A stretch of DNA of 64,000 nucleotides from Rhizobiaceae bacterium (GCA_014238155.1 JABABQ010000032.1:62001-126000); one strand, 5' to 3'. Positions 38,852 to 48,830 are shown, counted from the stretch's first letter. Notes: generated by a model from the sequence alone, not told the origin. A program made the numbers and translations.

Positions 38852-39817
38852 ATGGCCAATCACCACACCAAAGTACTGATCATCGGATCTGGTCCTGCTG
38901 GCTATACTGCTGCGATTTATGCAGCACGCGGCATGCTGGACCCCATCCTCGTTGCCGGCATGCAACAAGGTGGTCAGCTGACAATCACCACAGATGTCGA
39001 AAACTATCCAGGATATGCAGATCCGGTTCAGGGTCCGTGGATGATGGAACAAATGCTGGCGCAAGCTGAAAATGTTGGTGCCCGGATCATGTCGGACTCT
39101 ATTACCAAAGCGGAACTCAATGTCCGCCCCTTCCGGTTTCAAACCGAATCCGGAGATACCTACACCGCCGACAGCGTTATCATCTGCACCGGTGCGCAGG
39201 CCAAATGGCTGGGCCTGGAATCCGAAGAGAAATTCATGGGTTTTGGTGTATCCGCCTGCGCCACGTGCGACGGTTTCTTCTATCGCGACAAACATGTGAT
39301 CGTGGTCGGTGGTGGCAATACAGCGGTTGAAGAAGCGTTATATCTGTCCGGTCTGGCTGCAAAAGTTACCGTCATCCACAGGCGCGACGAATTCCGTGCC
39401 GAGCGCATATTGCAAGACCGGCTGTTCAAAAAATCAAATGTCGAAATTATCTGGGACAGCGAGCTGATTGAAATCAAAGGTAAAGATGGCCTGATGCCTT
39501 CGGCTGAATCAGCAGTTATCCGCGATCGCAAGACAGGCAACATTCAGGACACCCCTGTGGATGGTATCTTCATCGCCATCGGCCATGCACCGGCTGTTGA
39601 ATTGTTCAAAGATCAGTTGAAACTGAAGTCGTCCGGCTATCTTTGGACAGCCCCTGATTCAACCGCCACAGAAATTCCCGGTGTTTATGCCGCTGGAGAC
39701 GTTACTGATGACATTTACCGTCAAGCTGTAACTGCTGCGGGCATGGGCTGCATGGCGGCACTTGAAGCGGAAAAATACCTCGCCGAGATGGAAAGCATCG
39801 TCGAAGCCGCGGAATAG
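38852..39817 (+). CDS. trxB: Thioredoxin-disulfide reductase
   Basis: A 321-residue FAD/NADPH flavoenzyme that reduces thioredoxin. FAD site: IIGSGPAGYTAAIYAARG (residues 10-27). Redox-active Cys136-Ala-Thr-Cys139 in SACATCDGFFY. NADPH site: VVGGGNTAVEEALYLS followed by HRRDEFRAE. C-terminal FAD contact: GVYAAGDVTDDIYRQAVTAAGMG. The ATG at 38852 begins MANHHTKVLIIG; upstream codons are not conserved. Length is normal. DUF1272, a dienelactone hydrolase and a LysR gene follow. Confidence 0.97.
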   Translation: MANHHTKVLIIGSGPAGYTAAIYAARGMLDPILVAGMQQGGQLTITTDVENYPGYADPVQGPWMMEQMLAQAENVGARIMSDSITKAELNVRPFRFQTESGDTYTADSVIICTGAQAKWLGLESEEKFMGFGVSACATCDGFFYRDKHVIVVGGGNTAVEEALYLSGLAAKVTVIHRRDEFRAERILQDRLFKKSNVEIIWDSELIEIKGKDGLMPSAESAVIRDRKTGNIQDTPVDGIFIAIGHAPAVELFKDQLKLKSSGYLWTAPDSTATEIPGVYAAGDVTDDIYRQAVTAAGMGCMAALEAEKYLAEMESIVEAAE

Positions 39818-39848
39818 CGCGCCGCAATCAATCGACGTAGCAGTCGAG

Positions 39849-40163
39849 TCACCTTTGATCTGGGTGCACATCTTTCAATTTGCTTACAAAGTGCGAGATT
39901 GCCCGCGCCGAAAACTTACATTTCTTGCGAATGTTTCCAGCCGGTTGATTGTGCAGACCGAGCTTGGGATTTTCCCGATATGCACGTTTTGGACGTATGG
40001 GCCTGGGAACAAAATTGCCACCACAGGTCGGGCAAACGTTGTGAAGAACACTTTCTACGCAGTCGGCGCAATAGGTACATTCATAGGAACAAATTCGCGC
40101 GTCAGCAGATGCAGGCGGCAGATCCTTGTCGCACCATTCACAATTCGGGCGCAGTTGAAGCAT
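39849..40163 (-). CDS. DUF1272 domain-containing protein
   Basis: A 104-residue protein with a Cys-rich N-terminal half: CEWCDKDLPPASADARICSY, then CTYCADCVESVLHNVCPTCGG, about ten Cys that probably bind zinc. The motif RPIRPK follows and the C-terminal 40 residues are not conserved. This matches DUF1272, of unknown role. CTGGAG lies before the ATG at 40163. It faces trxB tail to tail. Confidence 0.88.
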   Translation of the reverse strand: MLQLRPNCEWCDKDLPPASADARICSYECTYCADCVESVLHNVCPTCGGNFVPRPIRPKRAYRENPKLGLHNQPAGNIRKKCKFSARAISHFVSKLKDVHPDQR

Positions 40164-40303
40164 TGGTATTTCTCCAGAAGGATCGGTTGCTTGGGTGGAC
40201 AGGAGTTGTAACAGATAATCACAGTTTTGAGCGATCACCTTGTTGAATAAATTGCCGTGACGTAGGCTTGTTCGACCAGGCAATGTCTAAAGGGAGAAAA
40301 CAC

Positions 40304-41191
40304 ATGCAACGGATGACCGCAAAGGACTTCGAACCTGAACTTTTGGAACTTTATGACTACTATGCCCACGGCATTATGACGAAACGTGAATTTCTTGATC
40401 GCGCTGGTAAATTCGCTGTAGGTGGTGTGACCGCCGTGGCGCTGCTCAAAATGCTGAGCCCGCAATATGCCATGGCTGAACAGGTGTCGTTTAACGACCC
40501 TGACATCAAGGCGACTTATGTGGATTACGATTCACCCAACGGAAATGGCAAGGTGAATGCCTATCTGGTGAAGCCCCGAGAATCCCCTGGGAAAATGCCG
40601 GCTGTCCTTGTAATTCACGAAAACCGTGGCCTCAACCCCTATATCAAAGATGTTGCGCGGCGCGTGGCCAAGGCAGGATTTATGGCTTTAGCCCCTGACG
40701 GACTGACGTCTGTCGGTGGGTATCCCGGCAACGATGAAGAAGGCAAGGCGATGCAAAAGACAGTCGACCGGGCCAAATTGATGAACGACTTTTTTGCAGG
40801 CTACGAACACCTGGCCGCAAGAGATGATTCAACTGGCAGGGTAGGCTGCGTCGGCTTTTGCTATGGCGGTGGCGTGTGCAATGCATTGGCCGTGGCCTAT
40901 CCGGAACTTTCAGCATCGGCACCCTATTATGGTCGACAGGCGAAGGCGGAGGACGTTCCAAGAATTCAGGCACCTCTGCTGCTGCACTATGGCGAGCTGG
41001 ACAAGCGGGTCAACGCCGGCTGGCCAGTTTATGAAGCAGCGTTGAAAGAGCATGGCAAAAAATATACTGCTCATGTTTATGAGGGTGCCAACCATGGCTT
41101 TCACAACGATTCAACACCTCGATATGACGAGAAAATGGCAGAGCTCTCGTGGAATCGAACCGTGGAGTTCTTCAACCTACACCTGGCATAG
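40304..41191 (+). CDS. Dienelactone hydrolase family protein (YghX-like)
   Basis: A 295-residue alpha/beta hydrolase. The first about 55 residues contain MTKREFLDRAGKFAVGG and a hydrophobic stretch ending before AEQV, a likely secretion signal, although the twin-arginine pair is not perfect. The hydrolase domain has VLVIHENRGLNPYIKDVARR, the nucleophile Cys in VGFCYGGG (about residue 187), LLLHYGELDKRVNAG (Asp) and YEGANHGFHND (His). It hydrolyses an ester or lactone; the true substrate is unknown. The ATG at 40304 has GGGAG upstream. Confidence 0.9.
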   Translation: MQRMTAKDFEPELLELYDYYAHGIMTKREFLDRAGKFAVGGVTAVALLKMLSPQYAMAEQVSFNDPDIKATYVDYDSPNGNGKVNAYLVKPRESPGKMPAVLVIHENRGLNPYIKDVARRVAKAGFMALAPDGLTSVGGYPGNDEEGKAMQKTVDRAKLMNDFFAGYEHLAARDDSTGRVGCVGFCYGGGVCNALAVAYPELSASAPYYGRQAKAEDVPRIQAPLLLHYGELDKRVNAGWPVYEAALKEHGKKYTAHVYEGANHGFHNDSTPRYDEKMAELSWNRTVEFFNLHLA

Positions 41192-41339
41192 GGTGGTTCA
41201 AGTTCGACAAAATAGGCTTGGGGAAGTGATGAATATTTACCCCAGGCCTTTGACCTGCCCAAAAAGCTCCCTATTCTGACAACGATTCAAGCCTGCGCCC
41301 CACTGTTTGGCATTGGCACAAGAGCGGCGGGAACCTGCT

Positions 41340-42242
41340 ATGCCCATGGACTGGGATAAATTGCGCATATTTTACAAAGTTGCCAATGCTGGCAGCTTCA
41401 CCCATGCGTCCGAAACACTGAATCTCAGCCAGTCTGCAATCAGCCGTCAGATTTCTTCTTTGGAATCAGAAGTGGGGGTGCCGCTGTTTCATCGCCACGC
41501 GCGGGGACTCATTCTTACCGAGCAGGGTGAAATTCTGTTCAAAGCGGCGGAAGATGTCACCGATAAATTGGAAGCTGCGGCAGGCCGATTGAGCGATTTT
41601 CGCGGTGCTCCCAAGGGCCCGCTCAGAGTTACAACAACAGTCGGCCTTGGCTCTGCATGGCTGGCCATTCGGATGCGGGAATTTGTTGATCTCTATCCCG
41701 ATATTCAAGTTGAACTGATCTTGAGCAATGATGAGCTTGATCTCGGCATGCGGCAGGCCGACTGCGCGATCAGATTGCGACAGCCGCTGCAACCCGACAT
41801 CATTCAACGACGATTGTTCACGGTGCATTTTCATGTATTTGCCACCCAGGACTATATCGACCGGTTTGGCGCCCCGGAGTCGGTAAAAGAACTCGACAAG
41901 CACAGACTGGTTGTCTGGGGTGATGGAACCCCAAGTTATCTGGCAGATGTCAACTGGATGCTGACAGCTGGCATGCCACCCGGCAAGGCCCGTATTCCGG
42001 TTTTGAAGATCAATTCAATTCTCGCCATCAAACGCGCCGTTCAACGTGGCGCTGGTCTGGCGCTGCTACCGGACTATTCAATTGAGGACGATTCCGGTCT
42101 GATACCTGTCATGTCATCGGCTGATATGGATGTTCCAAGTTTCGACACCTATTTCGCCTATTCATCGGAATTGCGAAATTCAGCCCGACTCAGCGCGTTT
42201 CGGGACTTTCTGCTGGATCAGGCTAAGAACTGGAGTTTCTGA
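41340..42242 (+). CDS. LysR family transcriptional regulator
   Basis: A 300-residue regulator. The helix-turn-helix is WDKLRIFYKVANAGSFTHAS followed by LNLSQSAISRQISSLE (residues about 4-45), then RHARGLILTEQGE. The effector-binding domain (about 92-300) has LRVTTTVGLGSAWLAIRM and RGAGLALLPDYSI. The ATG at 41340 begins MPMDWDKLR. LysR genes commonly follow trxB in Hyphomicrobiales. Its effector is unknown and no divergent target gene is present. Confidence 0.92.
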   Translation: MPMDWDKLRIFYKVANAGSFTHASETLNLSQSAISRQISSLESEVGVPLFHRHARGLILTEQGEILFKAAEDVTDKLEAAAGRLSDFRGAPKGPLRVTTTVGLGSAWLAIRMREFVDLYPDIQVELILSNDELDLGMRQADCAIRLRQPLQPDIIQRRLFTVHFHVFATQDYIDRFGAPESVKELDKHRLVVWGDGTPSYLADVNWMLTAGMPPGKARIPVLKINSILAIKRAVQRGAGLALLPDYSIEDDSGLIPVMSSADMDVPSFDTYFAYSSELRNSARLSAFRDFLLDQAKNWSF

Positions 42243-42569
42243 TCCCTTAATCTTTGGCAAATCGACCTAATCTGTTGACTAATTTGCAACACTACAGCCT
42301 AATTTTGCGCCTGCTGCAGGCCATGCCCTCACCGGCGGGGGCCGGAAATACCGTGTTTTTAGAGTTTTACGACACGGGAATAATATTGCCTGAAAACCTC
42401 ATAACTTCCTGAAAAAGGGAAAGGAATTTCACCTGTTTTTCTTACCAACTGCACAATAATCGAGCAGTTCCAGCCGACCCAATCCGACAACAAACCCAAG
42501 CTATGCACGTTACGCATAGCTCCCATGCATCGGACGTTATTGTAAATCTACGTTAATAAATCCATATCA

Positions 42570-42690
42570 GAAGGGAGAGACGCGCAAGGTTATCTCCTCC
42601 CAACCTGCGTCGATCCTACAGATGGCAGCGGTCTTCCTCCCTGACCCACCATCTTATCCTTAGCCGGACCGTCAGGTCCGGCTTTTTTTT
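42570..42690 (+). ncRNA. alpha-r14-type (NfeR1-like) trans-acting small RNA
   Basis: Three consecutive hairpins. Hairpin 1 (42579-42611): GACGC/GCGTC and AGGTT/AACCT stems with loop ATCTCCTCCC. Hairpin 2 (about 42620-42654): AGATGG/CCATCT and GGTC/GACC stems with loop TTCCTCCCT. Hairpin 3 (42663-42682): GCCGGACC/GGTCCGGC plus eight T. Two loops with anti-Shine-Dalgarno CUCC-rich sequence followed by a strong terminator is the layout known for the alpha-r14 family (NfeR1 in Sinorhizobium meliloti). The exact 5' end is a guess. It stands alone between lysR and aspC. Confidence 0.82.
42663..42690 (+). terminator. Rho-independent terminator of the small RNA
   Basis: GCCGGACC-GTCA-GGTCCGGC followed by eight T: a perfect 8-bp stem. 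Confidence 0.96.
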
Positions 42691-43068
42691 GCCCAATTTA
42701 TGGTTCAGATTCTCTTAAACGTTTGAATTCGGTGTTTTCACCAAAATTCCGAAAAAAACTGAAACCCGCACCTTTATTATTTGCTTAAGTCGAGTTAGAA
42801 ATACTGAAGCAACAGGATAGAGCACCGTTTATTTTGTTGGAATCGTGCAAAATTGGCGTATCGATTTTGTTGGTCGAATATGTTGGTATTTGCTGAATCA
42901 GGTAAATGAATTGCCTGTAGATACTAAGTAAGTTTAGTGCCGGGGAGAGAAATTATAAGCTTTCCGCGCAGCAGCCCGCAAACTATCCAGGCTAATTTCA
43001 CGATCCAGTGGAATGTCATTTCGGTGTTTAAAAGAAAGGGGTGTGCTTCTGTCGCAGGCAGCCGCCCC
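42691..43068. other. Non-coding stretch before an unassigned terminator
   Basis: About 380 bp after the small RNA and before a terminator at 43069, with no convincing gene. AT-rich at first, GC-rich toward the terminator. A rightward transcript ending at 43110 would have to start here; a second small RNA is possible. A 76-codon frame at 42937-43167 crosses the terminator and has no known domain. Confidence 0.45.
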
Positions 43069-43110
43069 GGGGGTCGAACTTCCCTCAGGTTCGGCCCCCT
43101 CTTACTTTTT
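43069..43110 (+). terminator. Rho-independent terminator without an assigned gene
   Basis: GGGGGTCGAACTT and AGGTTCGGCCCCC form a 13-bp stem (two G-U pairs) with a 5-base loop, followed by TCTTACTTTTT. It points rightward. The nearest upstream gene on that strand is lysR, 830 bp away and already followed by the small RNA terminator. Confidence 0.7.
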
Positions 43111-43247
43111 GCACCACAGTTTTTTCCGAATTTCGTATCTCAAAATCCAGACGACTTAACGCACTGATATGCGTGACAGCCGCAAAGCATTGATTGATTT
43201 TGCGGGTGGAACCGGTCGGAAACGCGGCTTCGCCAAAATGGCGATGA

Positions 43248-44492
<1,245 letters not shown>

Positions 44493-44648
44493 TCAAACGC
44501 GCGCGAAACTAGGCCCACATCAACCAAAGAGCAAGCGTAGATCGGTGATTTCGCTATCTGATGACGGAATCTTCCGCCGATACGTGGGAATTGACGCGTT
44601 CCAACCGAACTTTAGAGGCTTTTCCAGTCGGCTGAATGCGACTGATGG

Positions 44649-44765
44649 TCAGCTGTTTGAATGGGTGGATCCGCCATCAACAACCGAGCAATAGGCCAGA
44701 ATCAAAGCCAGAATAACGGCCATGGAAAAGAAGATGGTGAGGACAATAATTCCGAAACCGGGCAT
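44649..44765 (-). CDS. 38-residue single-span membrane protein
   Basis: A short gene encoding MPGFGIIVLTIFF, a continuous hydrophobic helix to about residue 25, then a short polar tail (YCSVVDGGSTHSNS). The ribosome binding site AGGAG is six bases before the ATG, which strongly supports translation. It is upstream of aspC on the same strand, 199 bp away. A perfect 11-bp inverted repeat overlaps the ribosome binding site (44774-44800). I do not recognise the family; size and shape fit a small subunit or regulator of a membrane complex (inference). Confidence 0.7.
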   Translation of the reverse strand: MPGFGIIVLTIFFSMAVILALILAYCSVVDGGSTHSNS

Positions 44766-44773
44766 GGGATACT

Positions 44774-44800
44774 CCTGTCATTTTGGGCAAAAATGACAGG
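44774..44800 (-). promoter_or_regulatory. Hairpin over the ribosome binding site of the 38-residue membrane protein gene
   Basis: CCTGTCATTTT and AAAATGACAGG are perfect complements around a 5-base loop. In the minus-strand transcript the second arm ends in AGG, part of the AGGAG ribosome binding site, so folding would hide it. Confidence 0.6.
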
Positions 44801-45013
44801 AAAAGCGTTGTGATCCTTGATTTATGTCAAACAAATTTCGATTGACGACCTGCTTGCAATCCAGGAGCACAGATTGTCAAGATACAATCAGTTTCTCCAA
44901 CAGCGCCCAGGCCATTGCTCGGCAGATCAGCTTGGGTCAAATTGGTTTGACAAACAGCCATCTGCGCGTCTCAACAAAACGTGCCGAAACGGGCCAATTC
45001 AGGAACAATCGCC

Positions 45014-45640
45014 ATGTTTACGTTATACTCGATGCCGTCGTCAGGAAACTCCTACAAGGTGCGACTGCTGCTGGCTCATCTGGGACTGAGTTATGATCAC
45101 GTTGCGACCGAATATGATGGTGACAATACCCTGACCCGAACCGGAGATTTTTTGCGTAAGAACCCAACGGGCAAAGTACCAACAGTGGAATTTGAATCAG
45201 GCGAGTGCCTGTCAGAATCGAATGCAATCTTGATGTATTTTGGCGAGGGCACCCGATTTGTTCCCGCGGACCGGCTTGCGCGGGCCCGAATGTATCAATG
45301 GATGTTTTTTGAACAGAATTTCCATGAAGCAACGGTCGCCGTTCGATCAGCCGTATATATCTACCCGCAACGGGAAATGGACCGCTCCCCCGAGCGACTC
45401 GCCGCGCTGCTTGTAGGCGGCAACAAATCACTCGATGTGATGGAAGTTCAGTTGAACAAAACCCCTTATCTGACGGGGGATGCAATCACCTTGGCCGACT
45501 TGTGCCTTTACGGTTATACCCACAGTGCCGACAAAGGAGGATTCGACGTCACCAGCCGCAGCCGCAGCAGTGTCGCAGACTGGTTGGAAAGAGTGCGTCA
45601 GCAAACGGGACATGTGCCGCTCGACTGGTTACCGGTCTGA
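45014..45640 (+). CDS. Glutathione S-transferase family protein
   Basis: A 208-residue GST. The N-terminal thioredoxin fold has LYSMPSSGNSYKVRLLLAH (active-site Ser region), NPTGKVPTVEF and CLSESNAILMYFGEG. The helical domain has GDAITLADLCLYGYTHSADKGG. It resembles bacterial beta/theta-like GSTs with unknown substrates. The ATG at 45014 has AGGAAC upstream. It stands alone. Confidence 0.9.
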   Translation: MFTLYSMPSSGNSYKVRLLLAHLGLSYDHVATEYDGDNTLTRTGDFLRKNPTGKVPTVEFESGECLSESNAILMYFGEGTRFVPADRLARARMYQWMFFEQNFHEATVAVRSAVYIYPQREMDRSPERLAALLVGGNKSLDVMEVQLNKTPYLTGDAITLADLCLYGYTHSADKGGFDVTSRSRSSVADWLERVRQQTGHVPLDWLPV

Positions 45641-45688
45641 CATTTTGGATATTAAGTCGGTGAATTACATGGAATCTCATACTTTGCG

Positions 45689-45704
45689 TTAACCATTTGT
45701 TAAC
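45689..45704. promoter_or_regulatory. CtrA-type box upstream of the 47-residue membrane protein gene
   Basis: TTAACCATTTGTTAAC fits TTAA-N7-TTAAC exactly. It lies 134 bp before the start at 45838 and 49 bp after the GST gene. Confidence 0.55.
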
Positions 45705-45837
45705 CATAAATCACCGTCTTGCCGTAATTCCTCCACGTTGCAGACAATTTCGCTCGTCAAAGAGTTACAATGGCGCATTGCCACAAATTTATTTGAAGAC
45801 CCGTGGGATTCTGCCTGTGGGATTAGTAGGTATACAG

Positions 45838-45981
45838 ATGAAAGTCGCAAACGATCAGCAAGCACTTGCCAGCAAAGTGCACCTGGCAAATCGCATTCAC
45901 GGCGCCGTGCGCGCGATGCTCATCTCGACTGTCGTATTGGTCGCAACTCTTTTTGTCGGCTTGTCGGGATTTAGTGCCTAG
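45838..45981 (+). CDS. 47-residue membrane protein, putative CtrA target
   Basis: Encodes MKVANDQQALASKVHLANRI (a polar, amphipathic first half), followed by one hydrophobic helix AMLISTVVLVATLFVGLSG and a short end. AGTAGG lies 9 bases before the ATG. The upstream region contains a perfect CtrA-type box. DUF1499 follows after 42 bp in the same direction, perhaps in one unit. I do not recognise a family. Confidence 0.6.
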   Translation: MKVANDQQALASKVHLANRIHGAVRAMLISTVVLVATLFVGLSGFSA

Positions 45982-46023
45982 AGCAAACTTGACCAAAACG
46001 GTTGCTCATCCTACCCCTGACAG

Positions 46024-46560
46024 ATGATCTGGCTCACCCGCATCTTAACCTTTGTTCTCGGTTTTTGCTCTCTTTGGGGCGTGCTATTTTTGGTGGTCAC
46101 GACCTATGGCTGGGAGAAAGTCTGGTATTCGATACACGGGCCGGCTGATCTGGGAGCGATTGAGTTCGCCGATCTGTCCAAACCCTCCCACCCTGATCAG
46201 GTGCTGATTTGTCCGGAACTCATCTGCAAAAACGACGACCGCCACACCGAAAGTCCGATTTACGCTATCGATGTCGACACATTGCATACTGCTTTTCTAA
46301 AGATGCTGGAACCGGAAACCAGTCTTTACAGAGTGGACGATGGAAGTGATCCGATGCGCTTTCGTTACGTCCAGCGCAGCCGACTGCTGCGGCTGCCTGA
46401 TACCATTAGTGTGCGGCTGTTTTCTCTCGGCGATGGTACCTCATCCTCGTTGGCGCTGTATGGCAGAAGCCAGGTTGAAATCCCCTATCTGAATGAAAAC
46501 ATCAAACGTGCAAACCGCTGGATTGATCGGTTGAAAGACCTGGAAAAGAATCCAATCTGA
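46024..46560 (+). CDS. DUF1499 domain-containing protein
   Basis: A 178-residue protein. One N-terminal membrane helix (about 5-27) anchors it, followed by the DUF1499 domain with HPDQVLICPELICKN (the conserved Cys-Pro segment), TAFLKMLEPETSLYR, RYVQRSRLLRLPDTISVRLF and GRSQVEIPYLNENIKRANRWIDRL. Function unknown; it probably acts in the envelope. It is convergent with the histidine kinase gene. Confidence 0.85.
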   Translation: MIWLTRILTFVLGFCSLWGVLFLVVTTYGWEKVWYSIHGPADLGAIEFADLSKPSHPDQVLICPELICKNDDRHTESPIYAIDVDTLHTAFLKMLEPETSLYRVDDGSDPMRFRYVQRSRLLRLPDTISVRLFSLGDGTSSSLALYGRSQVEIPYLNENIKRANRWIDRLKDLEKNPI

Positions 46561-46576
46561 ATCACTTCAATGGCTT

Positions 46577-48001
46577 CTACACCGGCAGTTTCACGACCAC
46601 ACTCAACCCACCCAAATCGCTGTTGTGCAAAGATATTTCTCCGCCATGCGTGTGTACAATATCCTGGCTGATAGCGAGGCCGAGCCCGGTACCGGTTTCA
46701 TCCTGATTTCGCGCGTCATCAAGCCGGACAAATGGTTTGAACACTTCTTCGCGCAAGTCCTCTGCAATTCCGGGTCCGTTGTCATGTAATTCCAACTGCA
46801 AGGCATTTTTACGATGCTTCACTCTAACTTCCACTTTGTCGCCATGCCGCAGCGCGTTCAAAACCAAGTTAGACATCAGGCGAGAAAATGCCGTTGGTCG
46901 CACAACGATTGAGGGATTGCCCTTTATTTTGACCTTGAATGTCTTTCCCAACTTGCCTGCCTCATCGTGGAATCGCTGCAGGACGTCCTCAATATTCAGC
47001 TCGCTGGCTTCTTCGCCCGTATCGCCCCTTGCAAAATCCAGATAGGCTTGCAGCATGTCCTGCATATCATCCACATCACCCGACAAGGCCTCCACTTCTA
47101 TAGATTGAGGAACCAGCGCAAGCTGCAAGCGAAATCTGGTCAGCACGGTGCGCAAGTCGTGACTTACTCCGGCCAACATAGACGTTCGCTGATCCAGCGC
47201 CCGCTCGATGCGATTGCGCATTTCCAGGAATGCATCGGTTGCCTGCCTGACTTCCAAAGCTCCCCGAGGGCGCAAATCGTCCGGTGCAATCTGCCCTTTG
47301 CCAAACAGATCTGCAGCCTCGGCCAATCGTTGGATCGGCCGGATCTGATTGCGCAGAAACAAGATCGCGATGATCAACAGAACAATCGATGCACCAACCA
47401 TCCACAAGAGAAAAATATGGGTGTTGGAGGCATAGGCCTGTTTGCGGGGTACGAAGACCCGCAAAACTTTTTTCTCCAGCCTGATTCGAATTTCAAGAAT
47501 GTTTGAATCCCCCAGAGTATCAATCCAGAAGGGTTTCTTGATTCGGCTGGCCAATTGCTGGCTCAGCGCCGCATCCAGAATTGAGAAAAAAGGCTTCGGC
47601 TTGGGTGCCGGGAAGTCTTCGAGCGGCAAGATCCTCATATCCAGCGACAGACTTTGACGAGCTATCGAAGTGATGGTTTCAAAATCCGTATCCTGGGGAT
47701 AGGTCTCGATTACATCGACCAGCGCCGAGATATCCCGCACCACAGCAGCAGACAGGCGGTTGGTCACCGATTGCCAGTGACGCTCCATGAATACAAATGC
47801 AATGACTGCTTGCAACAATAGCATTGGGGCGATGATGATGATCAGCGACCGGCCATACAGGCCCGTCGGCATGGCAGCTGCAAACTTGCGGGCCATGCTC
47901 CGCCAGTAGCGGCGCAACGGGCTGTATCGACGCGGGCGTTGAGACTGTCGGGGAGCGGCAGGGTCTGGCGTCAACGGCAATCTGTCAGATTGATCACTCA
48001 A
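46577..48001 (-). CDS. Sensor histidine kinase, EnvZ-like
   Basis: A 474-residue inner-membrane kinase. Membrane helices at about 51-72 and 196-217 enclose a periplasmic region. A HAMP domain follows, then the dimerization motif MLAGVSHDLRTVLTR with phospho-acceptor His281, and a GHKL ATPase with SNLVLNALRHG (N box), HDNGPGIAEDL (G1) and GTGLGLAISQDI (G2). It signals to the response regulator gene 43 bp upstream. Its layout matches the EnvZ/OmpR pair found beside a MarR gene in many Hyphomicrobiales. Confidence 0.94.
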   Translation of the reverse strand: MSDQSDRLPLTPDPAAPRQSQRPRRYSPLRRYWRSMARKFAAAMPTGLYGRSLIIIIAPMLLLQAVIAFVFMERHWQSVTNRLSAAVVRDISALVDVIETYPQDTDFETITSIARQSLSLDMRILPLEDFPAPKPKPFFSILDAALSQQLASRIKKPFWIDTLGDSNILEIRIRLEKKVLRVFVPRKQAYASNTHIFLLWMVGASIVLLIIAILFLRNQIRPIQRLAEAADLFGKGQIAPDDLRPRGALEVRQATDAFLEMRNRIERALDQRTSMLAGVSHDLRTVLTRFRLQLALVPQSIEVEALSGDVDDMQDMLQAYLDFARGDTGEEASELNIEDVLQRFHDEAGKLGKTFKVKIKGNPSIVVRPTAFSRLMSNLVLNALRHGDKVEVRVKHRKNALQLELHDNGPGIAEDLREEVFKPFVRLDDARNQDETGTGLGLAISQDIVHTHGGEISLHNSDLGGLSVVVKLPV

Positions 48002-48044
48002 TGCCGGTCATTCCTCTGCCGGTAAGATACAAGATTTGCCAAGC

Positions 48045-48785
48045 CTATTCGATTTGCAACTTATATCCAATGCCACGCACTGTCTGAAGCCAGGTGGGGG
48101 TTGCCGGATCAACTTCGATTTTGCGGCGCAGGCGGTTGATCTGCACATCTACGGTGCGCTCGCTGGCGGTTGCGTCTTCGCCCACCAGGTCCAGCCGCGG
48201 CACCACCTGCCCGGCATTTTCAGCAAACAGCACCATGATTTCGCGTTCCCTGTCGGTGAGTTTGATGGTTGTGCCATTTTTCTTCAACTCACGCGACAAA
48301 ACCGAAAAAGTGTAAGGCCCAAACAATACCTGTTCGATGCCGGGAGGTTCCTCGACTTTGACTCGCTTTAGAATACTGTTGATGCGCAGCACAAGTTCGC
48401 GGGGATCAAATGGTTTAGCCAGATAATCGTCGGCACCAGCTTCCAGTCCTTTAATACGTGCCTCGATTTCTCCCAAGGCCGTCAGCATCAGCACGGGAAC
48501 ATCCATTTTCTGACGAATGGCATTGGTAAAGTCAGTGCCATTTTCTCCCGGCATCATCACATCAACGATTAACAGATCGAAGCTGAGCCCGGCGAGCTTG
48601 CGACGCGCGTCTGCTGCGTCAGATGCGGTGGAAATCCGAAACCCCTGCTCGGCAAGATATCGTGACAACAAATCGCGGATGCGCCGGTCATCATCAATCA
48701 CAAGAATATGTGCTGCATCGTCGGATAATAAAGTCGCACTGTCAGCCTTAGCTGTTCCAGATTGTGGTGCCTGCAAGGTGTTCAT
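48045..48785 (-). CDS. Response regulator, OmpR family
   Basis: A 246-residue two-domain regulator. The receiver domain has the acidic pocket LVIDDD, the phosphorylation site Asp75 in LLIVDVMMPGENG, and the Lys in DYLAKPFDP. The C-terminal winged helix (about 145-246) includes LTDREREIMVLFAENAG and SERTVDVQINRLRRKIE. The first about 25 residues are a non-conserved extension. The ATG at 48785 has GGAAAGG upstream. The partner kinase is next to it. Confidence 0.95.
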   Translation of the reverse strand: MNTLQAPQSGTAKADSATLLSDDAAHILVIDDDRRIRDLLSRYLAEQGFRISTASDAADARRKLAGLSFDLLIVDVMMPGENGTDFTNAIRQKMDVPVLMLTALGEIEARIKGLEAGADDYLAKPFDPRELVLRINSILKRVKVEEPPGIEQVLFGPYTFSVLSRELKKNGTTIKLTDREREIMVLFAENAGQVVPRLDLVGEDATASERTVDVQINRLRRKIEVDPATPTWLQTVRGIGYKLQIE

Positions 48786-48830
48786 TGTTAGATGCCTTTC
48801 CAATGCAGGCTGCTCAAAACCGGAACAGCT

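Noticed and set aside
42937-43167. 76-codon frame after the small RNA
   Set aside because: It runs through a strong terminator stem and has no known domain.
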